Shown piece by piece: positions 36,901 to 47,865 of a stretch of DNA of 64,000 bases. Each line of letters starts with the position of its first letter. The stretch's first letter is position 1. The stretch is from the NCBI GenBank assembly GCA_024138015.1, contig JAMXBB010000006.1, forward strand, positions 76,600,135 through 76,664,134, given 5' to 3'. Position numbers and translations under genes: made by a program. The notes under the pieces are model-generated. The model was not told the DNA's origin, did not search any database, and was given only the letters and a program-made list of their open reading frames with translations. The DNA is from Lumnitzera littorea (taxonomy: Eukaryota; Streptophyta; Magnoliopsida; Myrtales; Combretaceae).

Positions 36901-37629
36901 TAAAGGGGTAGTGCCCTTAGGCAGCCTCATGCGGATAAGCTGAGGTATCCTATACGGGTAACTACAGGGGATAATCAAAGTGTAGAAAACGTAATTCTAC
37001 ACCATTCATAGTTTTAGACTCCTATGGATGTGTTGCTTACATTCATCATGCCTACATTTATTTTGTATGTGGATAGCTTGCTTACATGTGTGATAATAAT
37101 GGGTGATAACTTGCTTGAATGGTAGTGGTGAGGGATGAACTCACTGATCTGTTTTATGCTCATTCCCGCTTAGTTTCTCTTACAAGTTTACTTATGATGG
37201 GATTGGGATAAGTCTCGAGTGCCGAATGCGAGATGAAGATATGTATACTAGTATTAGAAGTAGTTGAGTACTCTTTAGATGATACATAAACATCCTTTGT
37301 AGAAAATATTTATATGTTAGAACTCACTATAATTTAATTTTTCTTATATATATTTTTTATAATTTTAATATATCATGTCTTATTATTTGGTAGGAGATAC
37401 CAATTCTCTACAGTTCTGCGGAACTATAGGATATCGGATATCTATAGTTATTTATATTTATATGTTATGTTATGTTACAATAAATTAATTAGTTGAAAAT
37501 CAGTAATCTTAGTGATTTATTATTTAAAGTCTTACAATCTCTAACTTGCAAGGTAGTTTTCATATCATGGGTGCACAATGTTATGGAAATTTTAGGTAAT
37601 CCTACTATGTCTCCTTTAGGGTCCTAACA
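33905..37629 (+). mobile_element. Solo LTR, family B, 3.7 kb
   Basis: Starts TGTAAACCTTGCAAATC and ends TAGGGTCCTAACA. Flanks TACTA (33900-33904) and TACTG (37630-37634) are a 5-bp target duplication with one mismatch. It is homologous to 47866-50725 at both ends (GCAAAT start; GGTAATCCTA near the 3' end). It contains telomere-like AAACCCTAA boxes, a donor-like AG|GTATGT at 35014-35020, an acceptor-like pyrimidine tract ending at about 37184, the tandem array 36344-36413 and AT microsatellites at about 35543-35564 and 35707-35728. No coding region; small frames in it are noise. Confidence 0.8.
36344..36413 (+). repeat. 19-bp tandem array with palindromic core
   Basis: Unit GTACATGTACATGTTGCTT repeats at 36344, 36363 and 36382, followed by a shortened 13-bp unit at 36401. 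Each unit contains the palindrome TGTACATGTACA when joined to its neighbour. Confidence 0.9.
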
Positions 37630-38022
37630 TACTGTATTTTAGTAGCTTTTTATATCAAGAAGGTACCATCTTGACGATACTACCAAACAGTATATACTGT
37701 CATGACAATAGCTAGGACTAATGTCAGGACAATATGGTATACTCTTTGCAATACTTGTGAAGGTTCTATTCTAAATGCTGGCTTGATGGTAACTAGGATT
37801 ACCGTCAAGTTGGTAGTTCCTGTTCCATGTCTTTGTCTTCTCCTTCTCTTTTTTTTAGGCTTCTCATGTAAGGGCTACCATCATGCTAGCCCCAGGACTT
37901 GTAAGATGTATGAAAAAAAAAATACTAAGTTTAAGGTCTAAAATATTAAATCTTTTTTTGCTAAATTGATTAAATCATAATTTTCAATTATGTAAATCAA
38001 TTACATGTGAATTTTATACTAG
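37630..38022. other. Unassigned stretch between two elements
   Basis: Contains imperfectly repeated words (TACCATCTTGACGATACTACC, reduced to CTTGATGGTAACTAGGATTACC further on) but no gene. A 79-codon frame at 37702 has no motif. Confidence 0.5.
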
Positions 38023-38972
38023 TGATACGAATTAATGAGTACGCAGTGAACACGAACCATGAATGGGTATTTCAAAGTTTGAGTGGAAGTAAGGAATATG
38101 AAGTGAAACGGGGTTTTGAATGTGATTGTGGATGGATATTACATACCAAGAGACAAACTCAATCGGGTTTAAGCTTGAAGGGTTCAATACGACTCATGAA
38201 CACTAAATCAACACTTGGGTTTCAAATGAGGGTTAGATATGACTCTCTAATTCACTTAAATGAGGGGTTCACCCCAATCTTAAGAAGAAGATTGGTAAGA
38301 TCCTAAGAAAGATTAAAGAGGATTAGTACACTCAATAATCACTCAAAAGGAGACAAGCTAGAAGCAAGCTAATGAGAGAAGTTTCTCTGAAGAATACTAT
38401 TAATGATTGATGATCATAGTCTCCCCTTTGCTACTTACAAAAGTTACTATTTATAGTAAATCCTAAAACCTTAGTGGCAAAATTATAAATAAAGTATAAG
38501 ACCTTAAACCCTAAAGTAGGCCTACAATTAAAGTTAAGGAAAATATTTACAAGTGTACAATAAGGAAATTGGCATACAGGTCATTTAAGCTACCTTGGAA
38601 ATGAGTAGGATCTAAACTAAATGAGGTCGGTAGTTGGATGCCTTGGTTTAGGCAGGAGTCACTAAGTATCTATAGTGCTTAATTGAGTTTCTAATAAGAT
38701 CATCCCATAGTTGCCAAGCTCTAGGATTGGTCAAAACTAGTCTTTTCATACCGTACCAAGCTATTCTTTAGACTTAGGTCTTAGGTTATTCGATCTCTCG
38801 ACTTCTTGGCAAACAATAGATCTAATGCCGAGTTATTTCTTTTCTTCCTCTTGGCCTTTTGGTATCAATTCGGCCTTGGTTGGGGTAGGTTGGCATCGAC
38901 CAAGGATTGGTTAGTCTCTATTTAGAATAGGTCGGCTTCAACCTAGGCATCATTGCAAGATGATTCCTATCA
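38023..38972 (-). repeat. 3' LTR (left) of the gag-protease element
   Basis: 950 bp with TGATACGAAT...ATTCCTATCA ends, which are inverted complements except for one base. A TATTTATA/TATAAATA box lies at 38448-38455. The 99-codon plus-strand frame at 38007-38306 overlaps the LTR and is not a gene. Confidence 0.85.
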
Positions 38973-39049
38973 TCATCGTAAGGCTAAAAGGAAATCGTCC
39001 TCAACTTTAGACAATGAGTACGAGCCTAGATGCAGAATAGACTCCTCTT

Positions 39050-39440
39050 CCCTTTTCTTTTCACCATAGGTATCAAGTTGCTCTAAATCTCCTCAATAGT
39101 TATAGGGGTCAACTAGTGGCTCTTCCCCTCCTTTCGAATCATGTAAATGTTGAAGAAGCCATCATGAATCACTCTCTTGTCATAGTCCTAAGGTTAACCA
39201 AGAATTAGATTGGTAGCATTCATTGGCACCACATCAAAATCTAATTCGTCCTCATACTACCCTGCCTTGAATGCTATCCGAGCTCTATTATGCACATGGA
39301 CAATACCCTTATCATTAAACCACTTCAATCCATAAGGTTAGGTGTGCGGTTATGTCAACAATCTCATCTTCTCTACTAACTCAGCAGAAACGATGTTGGT
39401 GTAGCTTCCTTCATTAACAGCCAGGGAATGGATCTTCCCA
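39050..39440 (-). pseudogene. Protease domain of the gag-protease element (decayed)
   Basis: On the minus strand the active-site position reads V-N-E-G-S-Y-T-N-I-V (39383-39418), where the family has D-G-G-S-C-T-N-V; the catalytic Asp is Asn. Downstream come WFNDKGIVHVHNRARIAFKA, FDVVPMNATNLILG and KRVIHDGF, a full-length retropepsin. The frame then runs toward the 3' LTR without any RT motif. Confidence 0.75.
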
Positions 39441-40420
39441 TTCACCAAACATCAGATCTGAAATAAGTTCTCCCTTTAACCTAGGTCTTCTTTCATGCTT
39501 GTCATGGCTAAGAATTCTCCCATCTCAGGATCGATGCTTATTGTTCCTTCGCTCTCAAAGCTCTTATCACTTTGGTTCTCTACTTGAGTGTCCGGTCCTT
39601 CTTCTTTCAAAATCATGACCCTCTTATCTAGACATTAGGAGGCAATATGTTCATATCCCAAAGACTTGAAGCACTTAACTTCTTGGGCCTTAGTGTCAGG
39701 CACTTTCTCCTTTTCTACCCTCTTAGTCTTAGCTTAATCAGGTCGAGTAGACTCTTCTTTCTACATCCACTTCTCAGGTTGTTTCTTCTCTTCATACCTC
39801 TTAAGTTTAGAGCTACCTTGTTAAGGTCGGTTAGTTAACCTCTAGTGCCTTCTTCTCCTCTGTCTCTCCACCTTTAATGCCAAATCGATCGGCTTGTCCA
39901 CTGAGTTTAACAGTTGTAGTTTGACTATGTCGATAATGTTATCTCAAAGTCCACTTAAGAATCTAGCAATAGCATGATCTTATGGCTTAGTAATCTCGCA
40001 TCTCGTCATCAAAGTCTTAAACTCTTATAGGTACTCTTCAATAGTGTTTCAACCGTGCCTCGAGTGTTGGAAAGCATAAAGCATCTCTTATTTAGATTAG
40101 GTTGGCACAAATCACCAATTTATCAAATGCTTCATAAGCCTCTAAGTTCTAATCAGCTCTTCTCCTTTGGCATCTCGCTTGGCAATTAATTTACCCCACC
40201 AAAGATCGGCATACTCTATGAGGAATAACGAAGCTAGCTTAACCTTGGTTTTATTATCACACTCATAACATTCAAATAACTTCTCTACTCAATGAATCTA
40301 GTCAAGTAACTCTTCAGGTCAGCTACTACTACTGAATTTTGGCAACTTAAGCTTGATGTTGTCAAGTCCTCAACTATGTGTTTAGGGCTTATCCCTTCTA
40401 TTCCAAATGGATTAGTTCAC
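39441..40420 (-). pseudogene. gag of the gag-protease element (decayed)
   Basis: The capsid core is visible as EYADLWWGKLIAKRDAKGE (minus strand, about 40167-40223), followed by TIEEYL-EFKTLMTRCEITKP and a basic stretch VERQRRRR. The zinc knuckle is at 39632-39673: first Cys kept, second Cys changed to Ser, His kept, a stop in the last spacer, final Cys kept. Frameshifts lie between these parts. Confidence 0.78.
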
Positions 40421-40994
40421 TTTGGATCAGCCACATCTATTGGAGATCTACTCAAGCAAATCTCTTCTCGACTCCGATTCTCTTCTTTAGGCTCCCTGAT
40501 TCACCTTGGAGTCAATACTCCTATCATTACTTCTCATTAACTCAAGTCGATCTTCTCTTCTCCTTGGCCAACATACCTACATCCTTTGACTAAGCTAGTA
40601 AGTTCCTAGATAGAATCGGTGAGATTTTGAATCTAATATTCCAAATTATCAACAATTACCACAAACTTCCATGAGGGCTATCACCATTGATTTCACACTA
40701 TCTTCAAACATTCTTGTAAAGTAATTACTACAACTGCTAATAAAATACAACTAACAACAACCTAAAAATTACTGCAACTCAATTTTTACAACTACCTATG
40801 ATAGACAAACGTTACTACAACTGGAAACAACTACTAAAATTACTGTTACTCAACACAACAACTCAATACAAACAGTATGATACCATGACTACTAAGAACA
40901 CGAACAATACACCACATTATAGAATGATGATTAATAAATATGTTCAAACCATGAATCAAACTTTGAAGGACACTAAAACACGTGTCTCACTAAA

Positions 40995-41366
40995 GCTCTA
41001 ATACCAAGATGATATGAATTCATGAGTATGTAGTGAACACGAACCACAAATGGGTATTTTAAAGTTCAAGTGGAAGTGAGGAATAGGAAGTGAAATGGGG
41101 TTTTGAATGTGAATGTGGATAGATATTACATACTAATATACAAACACAATCGGGTTTGAGCTCAAAATAGTGTTAGATACGACTTTCTAACTCACTCAAA
41201 TAAGGGATTCACCACAATCTCAAGAAGAAAATTGATAAGATTCGAAGAAAGATTAAAGAGGATTAGCATGCTCAATAATCACTTAAAAGGAGATAGGCTA
41301 GAAGCAAGCTCACGAGAGAAGTTTCTCTAAGAAATACTATTAATGGTTGATGATGATAGGCTCCCC
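40995..41366 (-). repeat. Duplicated primer-site/LTR segment
   Basis: 40995-41006 is a second primer site (minus strand TGGTATTAGAGC) and 41010 starts another TGATATGAAT LTR-like sequence that follows the right LTR for about 355 bp. It stops at CTCCCC and is followed directly by the main primer site and LTR. The element thus has two primer sites and an extra truncated LTR end in tandem. Confidence 0.85.
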
Positions 41367-41369
41367 AAA

Positions 41370-41381
41370 GCTTTAATACCA
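41370..41381 (-). other. Primer binding site of the gag-protease element
   Basis: Minus strand TGGTATTAAAGC, three bases from the LTR end at 41385; initiator-Met-tRNA type. Confidence 0.8.
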
Positions 41382-41384
41382 AGA

Positions 41385-42407
41385 TGATACGAATTTACGA
41401 GTACTTGGTGGACACGAATCACGAATAAGTATTTTGAAGTACAAGTGGAAGTGAGGAATAGGAAGTGAAATGGGGTTTTCAATGTGAATGTGGATGGATA
41501 TTACATACCAAGACATAAATACAATCAAGTTAAAGCTCAAAATAAGGTTCGATATGACTCACAAACACTAAATCAACACTTAGGTTTCAAATGAAAGTTA
41601 GATACAACTCACTAACTCGCTCAAATGAGGGGTTCACCTCAATCTCAAGAAAAAGATTGATAAGATCCCAAGAAAGATTAAAGAGGATTAACACACTCAA
41701 TAATCACTCAAAAGGAGATAAGCTAGAAGCAAGCTCACAAGAGAAGTTTCTTTAAGAAATACTACTAATGGTTGATGATGATTGTCTCCCCACTACTAAA
41801 TACAAAAGTTACTATGTATAGTACATCCTAAAACCTTAGTAGCAAAAATGTAAATATAGTAAAAGGCTTTAAACCCTAAAGAAAGCCTATAACTAAAGTT
41901 AAGGAAAATATACAAGTGTGCAAAACTATATACTTAACAGGGAGGTTGGCATCTAAGTCATCCGAGCTACCCTAGAATGAGTATGATCTGAACTAGTTAA
42001 GGTCGGCAATTGGATATCCTAGTTCGAATAGGAGTCGTTAAGTTCATACGATGCTTAGCCAAGCTTCCTATGAGATCAACCCATAGTTGCCGAACTCTAG
42101 GATTGGTCGACACTAATTTTCTTATGACGTGCCGAGTTATTCTTTAAACTCAGGTCCTAGGCTATCTGGTCTCTCGATTTCTCAACAGACTATGGATTTG
42201 ATGCTGAGTTGTTTCTTTTCTTCCTCTTGGCCTTTTGGTATCAGTTCAACCTCGATCGGGGTTGGCTTTGACCAGGGATAGGTTAGCCTCTATCTGGAAT
42301 AGGTCGACTTTGGCTTATAACAAGTCGGCCTCGGCTTACAACAAGTCGACCTCGGCTTACAATAGGTCGACATTGGCTTGGGCATCGTTGTAGGATGATT
42401 CCTATCT
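41385..42407 (-). repeat. 5' LTR (right) of the gag-protease element
   Basis: 1023 bp, 73 bp longer than the left LTR, largely because of the 21-bp minisatellite at 42297-42380. The last base is T instead of the A seen in the other LTR. Confidence 0.82.
42297..42380 (-). repeat. 21-bp minisatellite in the right LTR
   Basis: About four imperfect units of the type GTCGACCTCGGCTTACAACA. The left LTR has a single related unit at about 38930-38952, so the array expanded after the two LTRs diverged. Confidence 0.85.
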
Positions 42408-42412
42408 TCTAG

Positions 42413-44029
42413 CTTAGTGCATTCAAATTCATTTTCACATAAATTCAAATATAATTTAGAGAAAATTATATACAATAAGTGTGGGATTTTTCACACTTAT
42501 CACTTACCCCCAACTTTAAAACTTGCTATTCTCCATTCATTAACTTAGTGATTTTAGCTCACCCAAGTAAAATGAATGTTCACCAAGTTGTGATCTATAC
42601 ATGGAAGAGCTCCTTGCAAGCAATGAGTTGTCCATGAATTCTTGAGATGGAGGATTAAGTGTACCTAAGTACACATACAAGAGAATTCATTAACTAATCT
42701 ATGATTCGTACAGTTAATACTCCCATTTAACTAAAGATTAGACAATTTGAGAACAAGTAAGATGTTATAAAGTGGGAAAGACATCTTTACATTTTTATGA
42801 ATTGATCAATATGTATAAAGTCTTAATCCAACCCTTAAGCCAATCATAATTTGGTAAAAATGACAAAATTGAGTCATTCTTTACTTGGATTTCCTAATAA
42901 TTTTTTCATTTTTACTTTAACTAATTACGCTCATGCATCTTCAACTTATATTCAAGGGAGCTTTTTATTCCTCACATTTTTCATAGTATGGGCACCAAGG
43001 GCTCATGAACCCGTCTAAGAATTTTTCATTCAAGGAAATGCACCATGCGCTTATTGGGTACCTCAAATGTCCACTTGTTCTCTCTTTTATTTTTCTTTTC
43101 ATTTTTCTTTCTCTATATAATTTTTTTCTTTTTTGTTAGGTTTTACCCCTAACCTTTTTTTTTTTTTGGACAATTTTCATTCTACTTTTTGTTGGGAAAT
43201 ATTTTCAAGACTAACTCAATTTTAGCATCTTTGCTAGCATTATAATTAGCCACTTGAGACATCAGACAACATGATATATATCAATGAATGGTCTAGAATG
43301 CAAGCACCTAACTCACACCAATGACATCAGCTTATTCTCAAATCATGAATCAAAATTTAAATTCAAGGTTAATTATTTAAACCAAAGATTCCACCAATCA
43401 ATTCTACAGTATTGTTAGTGGCTCATTACAATCCCATCCCCATTAATGTACAAAATAAGAATCCTTTGAAATTGCATGCTCTATAATGCACAACTTGAAG
43501 AGAAAAAATTTGAAAAATTATGGGTGATTTTTCACAAAACTTCACCAAATTAATAAATGATTAACACAAATATACAATGAAGCACAATAGTGGTAAAAAA
43601 TATATTTTTTCTTTTAATGTATGGGATAATGAATAGAACTAATAGATGTCAACAATTCAAAACTCCAAATCATTAATCCAAACTTCACAATTCGATCACA
43701 ACACCCCAACTTCAAACTAATAATGTTGTTTTTGGTCAAGAACTAATACAAAATTTAGAAGAAAGGGAAAGAACGAGACTACCCTAGAGATTAAGCCGAG
43801 TTGCCATCTTTTAGTATTTATTAGCTTGTAAGTCTAATCATTATATATGTATACGCTAAAGATCTACAAAAAGGAAAAGGAAACATCTCACAATACCTTA
43901 TTTAGCCAAAATCAAATAAAAGTGAGGTGAACAAAAGATAAACTAACAACTTAGACAAATAAAGCCTAGCCTACAAAAGGTCCTAAGAACTGAAATTAGC
44001 ACCATGTATTCCTTAACAACAACGCTAAA
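42413..44029. other. Unassigned repeat-like stretch
   Basis: No gene. A perfect 9-bp inverted repeat, ATAAGTGTG / CACACTTAT, lies at 42475-42483 and 42492-42500. T-rich runs are at 43086-43165. The wording around 42490-42530 looks like the interior of an LTR but I could not find its ends. Confidence 0.5.
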
Positions 44030-44792
44030 AACTTGGTATCGCATCGCCACTTCCACAATTCACGTACTAATTGGAAAAATTTGCTTCCTTTTAAAATAGT
44101 GGAATCAATATTCAACTAATCAATCAAGCTTTCAAATTTTGATAAAAACTTATGGAAACCACAATAACTAAGGCAAGCCTACTGGTTGATTAATAGTATA
44201 GGGTGAGCTCCAAGGTCGTATTTCCCGAGGGAATAATGTGCTAGCTTTCAGCCGTTTTAGTCCCCTTCATAGCTAAGCAAACTTAATAAAACTCAAATTT
44301 TATTTAACTAAAACTAACAAAACCATTAAACTTTACATTTGTATTAAACTATAATTACTAGCTAACCTAAATATGCTACTTGGGAATTCCAACTCCATGA
44401 AAAGATATAATTATGAATGAAGGGTTGAAATGTCTAATGGTATAGTGGTTATGTCATTCCAACAATCCACATTATGAGCAAGCTATTAACCAGCTATTAA
44501 ACTAAGCCCTAATTGAATTAGAAGTTGTCAATTCTTATCCATATTAGCCATTCATGAAATCAATTAGAATACATGAACAAGTTACATTATCCTAATCTAC
44601 TTAATGTTCCTAAAGCAAAACATAAGCTCCATAAACAAAATCAATAACCTATAATATACAAATACGAATGGAAACAACAAAACCATCATTACACAATCCA
44701 ACCACTACATCGATTCACAATCGCATTAAGTTCAAAGGATACATCAAGTTAAAGAACAACATCTAAGCAAATACAAGTACAAAAATGAAAAG
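44030..44792 (+). repeat. Dispersed repeat, copy 2
   Basis: Second copy of the 29740-30505 repeat. It is interrupted at 44792/44793 by the SIRE element; the bases AAAAG at 44788-44792 would be the target duplication, but the other end lies beyond what can be read. Confidence 0.85.
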
Positions 44793-46113
44793 TGTTAGAT
44801 ATCTCTCATGAATTTTGATGATAACAAAAATAAAACAATGCTAATGAATTAACAAGTATGCAAGTATTCATAAAGTTTCTCAAAAAGTTTAATATTGCAA
44901 ATTGTGTTGTTTTCAGAAACCTATTCAAAAGGTCTGAATTGATTGAAAAGGAGACAAGTCTAAAATTCTTTAAAGAAAGCTTCAAAAGTTTTTATAAATA
45001 GATTCAATACATCACTTTAGAAACGTGTTCAGAGATTTCAAAGAAAAAAGATTGCTACTTTTCATAAGATTATTTAGATAGTTAGTCTATAACAGTAATG
45101 TTGAAAATTAGCACATATAAGATTCGTAGCAAATAAGGCCTAGCTCCACTAGATTAAGTGTATTAGGAAAATACACTTAATCTTATTTCACTTAAAATGA
45201 AATTAAGAATTCATGAGGATTATTTTTAAGCGAACGTATCTTTTGGTAATTCAAAATATATACAAGAATGGATAAGGATCTTATTGTAAATATTCAAATA
45301 TTTTGATATTTCATTTTTTTAAACTGAAGCTTATCTGGAAGTTGTTGATCAAGCATATCTTATCATAAATATTCAAATCTAAAGCTTATCTAAAAGTTTC
45401 TAATCAAGCATATCTTATGAGGCTTAAAGGATCGGGTTTACAATTCAATTCCCCAAGATCTTCTAAACAATATCTATGAATTATCTAGATGTTGAAAAGG
45501 ATAAACATAATTTAAAGATAATTCTCATCACCTTTTAACCGTTGGAAGACTCAAGTATAAAAGAAAAGTGATTAAAAATTATAAGCACAAATCTAAGAAG
45601 CAAAACATTACACATATATTACACTTGGATCATGAGCAATTTCTACTATTTGAAAAAGCACAGAATGAATTTTAGATACTACTTTAGAAAGTTGAACTGA
45701 AGTAGATCTCTCATCAATCATTACTTATGTTTTTATCTGAAATCTTTTGAAATTCATATTGTTATTCTTGTAAATTTTTTTGTTTTTTAAAGTTGAGAGA
45801 AGTTAGATTGTACTCTGTAGAATTGTATATTATATTAGCTTAGATTAAAGAGAGACTAGATAAGCAAAACAAAGTATGGTGAAGCTTATGTATGGCAGTT
45901 GCTTGTAAACTTCTCATGATTTTGTTATAATAGATCAAGTGAAATGACACCAGTGAAGTAAACTAAGTCCCCAATAGTAAAGCTAGAAGAGAACAATAAG
46001 TATAAGGCTGAAGCTCTTCAAAATTCTTATCTTTAAGTTATTAGGAGGGGTATTTTCAACTTGTATTGAAAAAGTTTAAAGATATCAATTCACCTTCCCC
46101 TTGATATCTTACA
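44793..46113 (+). repeat. 5' LTR of the SIRE element
   Basis: Starts TGTTAGATATC and ends GATATCTTACA, an 11-bp inverted pair with one mismatch. TATAAAAG at 45556-45563 is the likely core promoter. The left edge is confirmed by the dispersed repeat, which is uninterrupted at 30493 and cut here. Confidence 0.88.
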
Positions 46114-46126
46114 CAGGGCCTACAAT

Positions 46127-46138
46127 TGGTATTAAAGC
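46127..46138 (+). other. Primer binding site of the SIRE element
   Basis: TGGTATTAAAGC, 13 bp after the LTR end, an initiator-Met-tRNA site with C-to-T and G-to-A changes. Confidence 0.75.
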
Positions 46139-46169
46139 CTTACTCTAATATCATCTAGAGTTTAAAATC

Positions 46170-46729
46170 ATGAGTGAACTAAGTGTTAATTTAACAATTC
46201 AGCCTAGCAAGGCATTTTTTTTTTATGAAACTAACTTTCCTTACTAGAAACTCAAGATGGAGACTTATGTGAAAGTATCAAACTATCAGGCTAAGCAAAT
46301 TATTTATGCAGGAGATCTCAAAGTTCCAACTATTATCACAACAAATGATGATATCAGCAAAATCGAACTCAATTCAAAGGCTAAGAACTTAATTTTGAGA
46401 ACTATTGCACATTTAGAATTTTATCAAATTGCTTCATGTGCAACAACTAAAGATATTTGGGATACCTTGGTATAAACCTATGAAGGGACAAAAATAATCA
46501 AGGATACAAGAATCAACTCGTTGGTTTAATAATATGAAACTTTTTGAATTCTTCTTAGTAAAGAAATCAAGGACTCTTTTAGTAGATTCATTACTATAAC
46601 TAATGAATTATCTTCTCTTGAAAAAATAATTAGTGATGCAGATTAGTACGCAACATACTAAGAATCCTTCCTAAAATCTAGAATGCAAAGAAAACCACCA
46701 TAAAAGAAACTTGTGATTTGAAGACACTA
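46170..46729 (+). pseudogene. gag of the SIRE element, N-terminal part
   Basis: ATG at 46170 opens MSELSVNLTIQPSKAFFFYE; a stop at 46248 interrupts, then METYVKVSNYQAKQ continues to DIWDTLV at 46472. Further copia gag wording (RITITNELSSLEK type) continues to CDLKTL at 46729. The frame continues in register at 51642 when the solo LTR and one 5-bp duplication are ignored. Confidence 0.82.
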
Positions 46730-47865
46730 TATAACACCCCACAATCGAGGACATCACAGACCGCCATGTATCCCTAGTATCTAATGACACGTTAAGCGTA
46801 ACATCTAACTAAAAACCCCAAATAATACTATAAAATTCTCCAAATAATGCTAGAATAACTTCTAGTTAAGAATTATTGATGCCAAATCAATATATGCTAC
46901 CACATAAGACTAAATAATCTAATCAATTAATTTCTTATGATATTCTTCAATACCATATACCGTCCTCACTCTTCCCATTCTCAAGGCAATAACAATTAGC
47001 TTCATTAGTTATTGAAGTCAAGCAGTACAATTGTCAGTCTTGTAACTGATAATATAATAAAGTAAGCTGAAGCCCAGTATGCAACACATAACTACATGCG
47101 CGTGATCAAATAATGCATAATCACATGTATAGAAATGCAAAACAAGTAATCCACACAATTCATTCATTTAGCTTTACTATTGAGTTAGTTACACAAACAT
47201 ACAGTAATGGTCCTTACGACCCGATCACATCACAATTCGTATCACAACCTAGCTTTTAGGCATGCCTCTTTGGTCCCTTCTATAACCTAATGTTGGGCAT
47301 ACCTCTTCAAGTCCCTCTACAAGAACTTAGATCTATCCCAGATCATTTCCAAGCAAAACTCCATTAAGAACAACCCGTCGCAAGGATCATTAGGGTTGCT
47401 CCCTAGGGATCTGCCACTCCGGGCCTATAGGACGAGCTAAACATAAGCAAAAAAAGATACATAAGCCTAATATACATTAAAATCATTTTAATTTTTGCTA
47501 TCCTAACACTCACATACAACAAGCATGTGTCACGTACCTGGATATTTAGAATCCATTACTGACAAATCAAGTCTAGTTTTAAATCTTAGAAACAATATAT
47601 ACTCATTAAACCTCTTTAAATAATGTATAAACGATTTCTCCTAGTTAAAACTCACTTTGAGACATTTAAATCTCCTTAAATTTACTTAATAATACATTAA
47701 AGGGGTTTACTTTAGATGTAACAAAGGAATAAAACAAAAAGAAGAGGAAAAACTCAACTTGTTAGAGCAAAGCTTACAATACAGTCAAGGACATAATTAT
47801 ATCTTTTTGGCCATGTAACTTTCTAAGTTACACTTCACTATTGCAAGGGATACAACCTGGAACAC

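Larger units (their letters stand above)
38023..42407 (-). mobile_element. Non-autonomous gypsy element with gag and protease only (TR-GAG-like)
   Basis: LTRs 38023-38972 and 41385-42407 bracket an internal region of about 2.4 kb. Both begin TGATACGAAT; the left ends ATTCCTATCA and the right ATTCCTATCT. ACTAG (38018-38022) and TCTAG (42408-42412) are the probable target duplication with one mismatch. The primer site on the minus strand (41370-41381) shows the element runs right to left. gag and protease are present, then the left LTR follows directly; there is no RT, RNase H or integrase. The protease is of the same D-G-G group as element 1, so an element-1-like relative may have supplied the missing enzymes (inference). 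Both domains now carry stops. Confidence 0.85.

Noticed and set aside
40798..41001. 67-codon plus-strand frame
   Set aside because: It lies antisense in the leader of the gag-protease element and contains the primer site complement.
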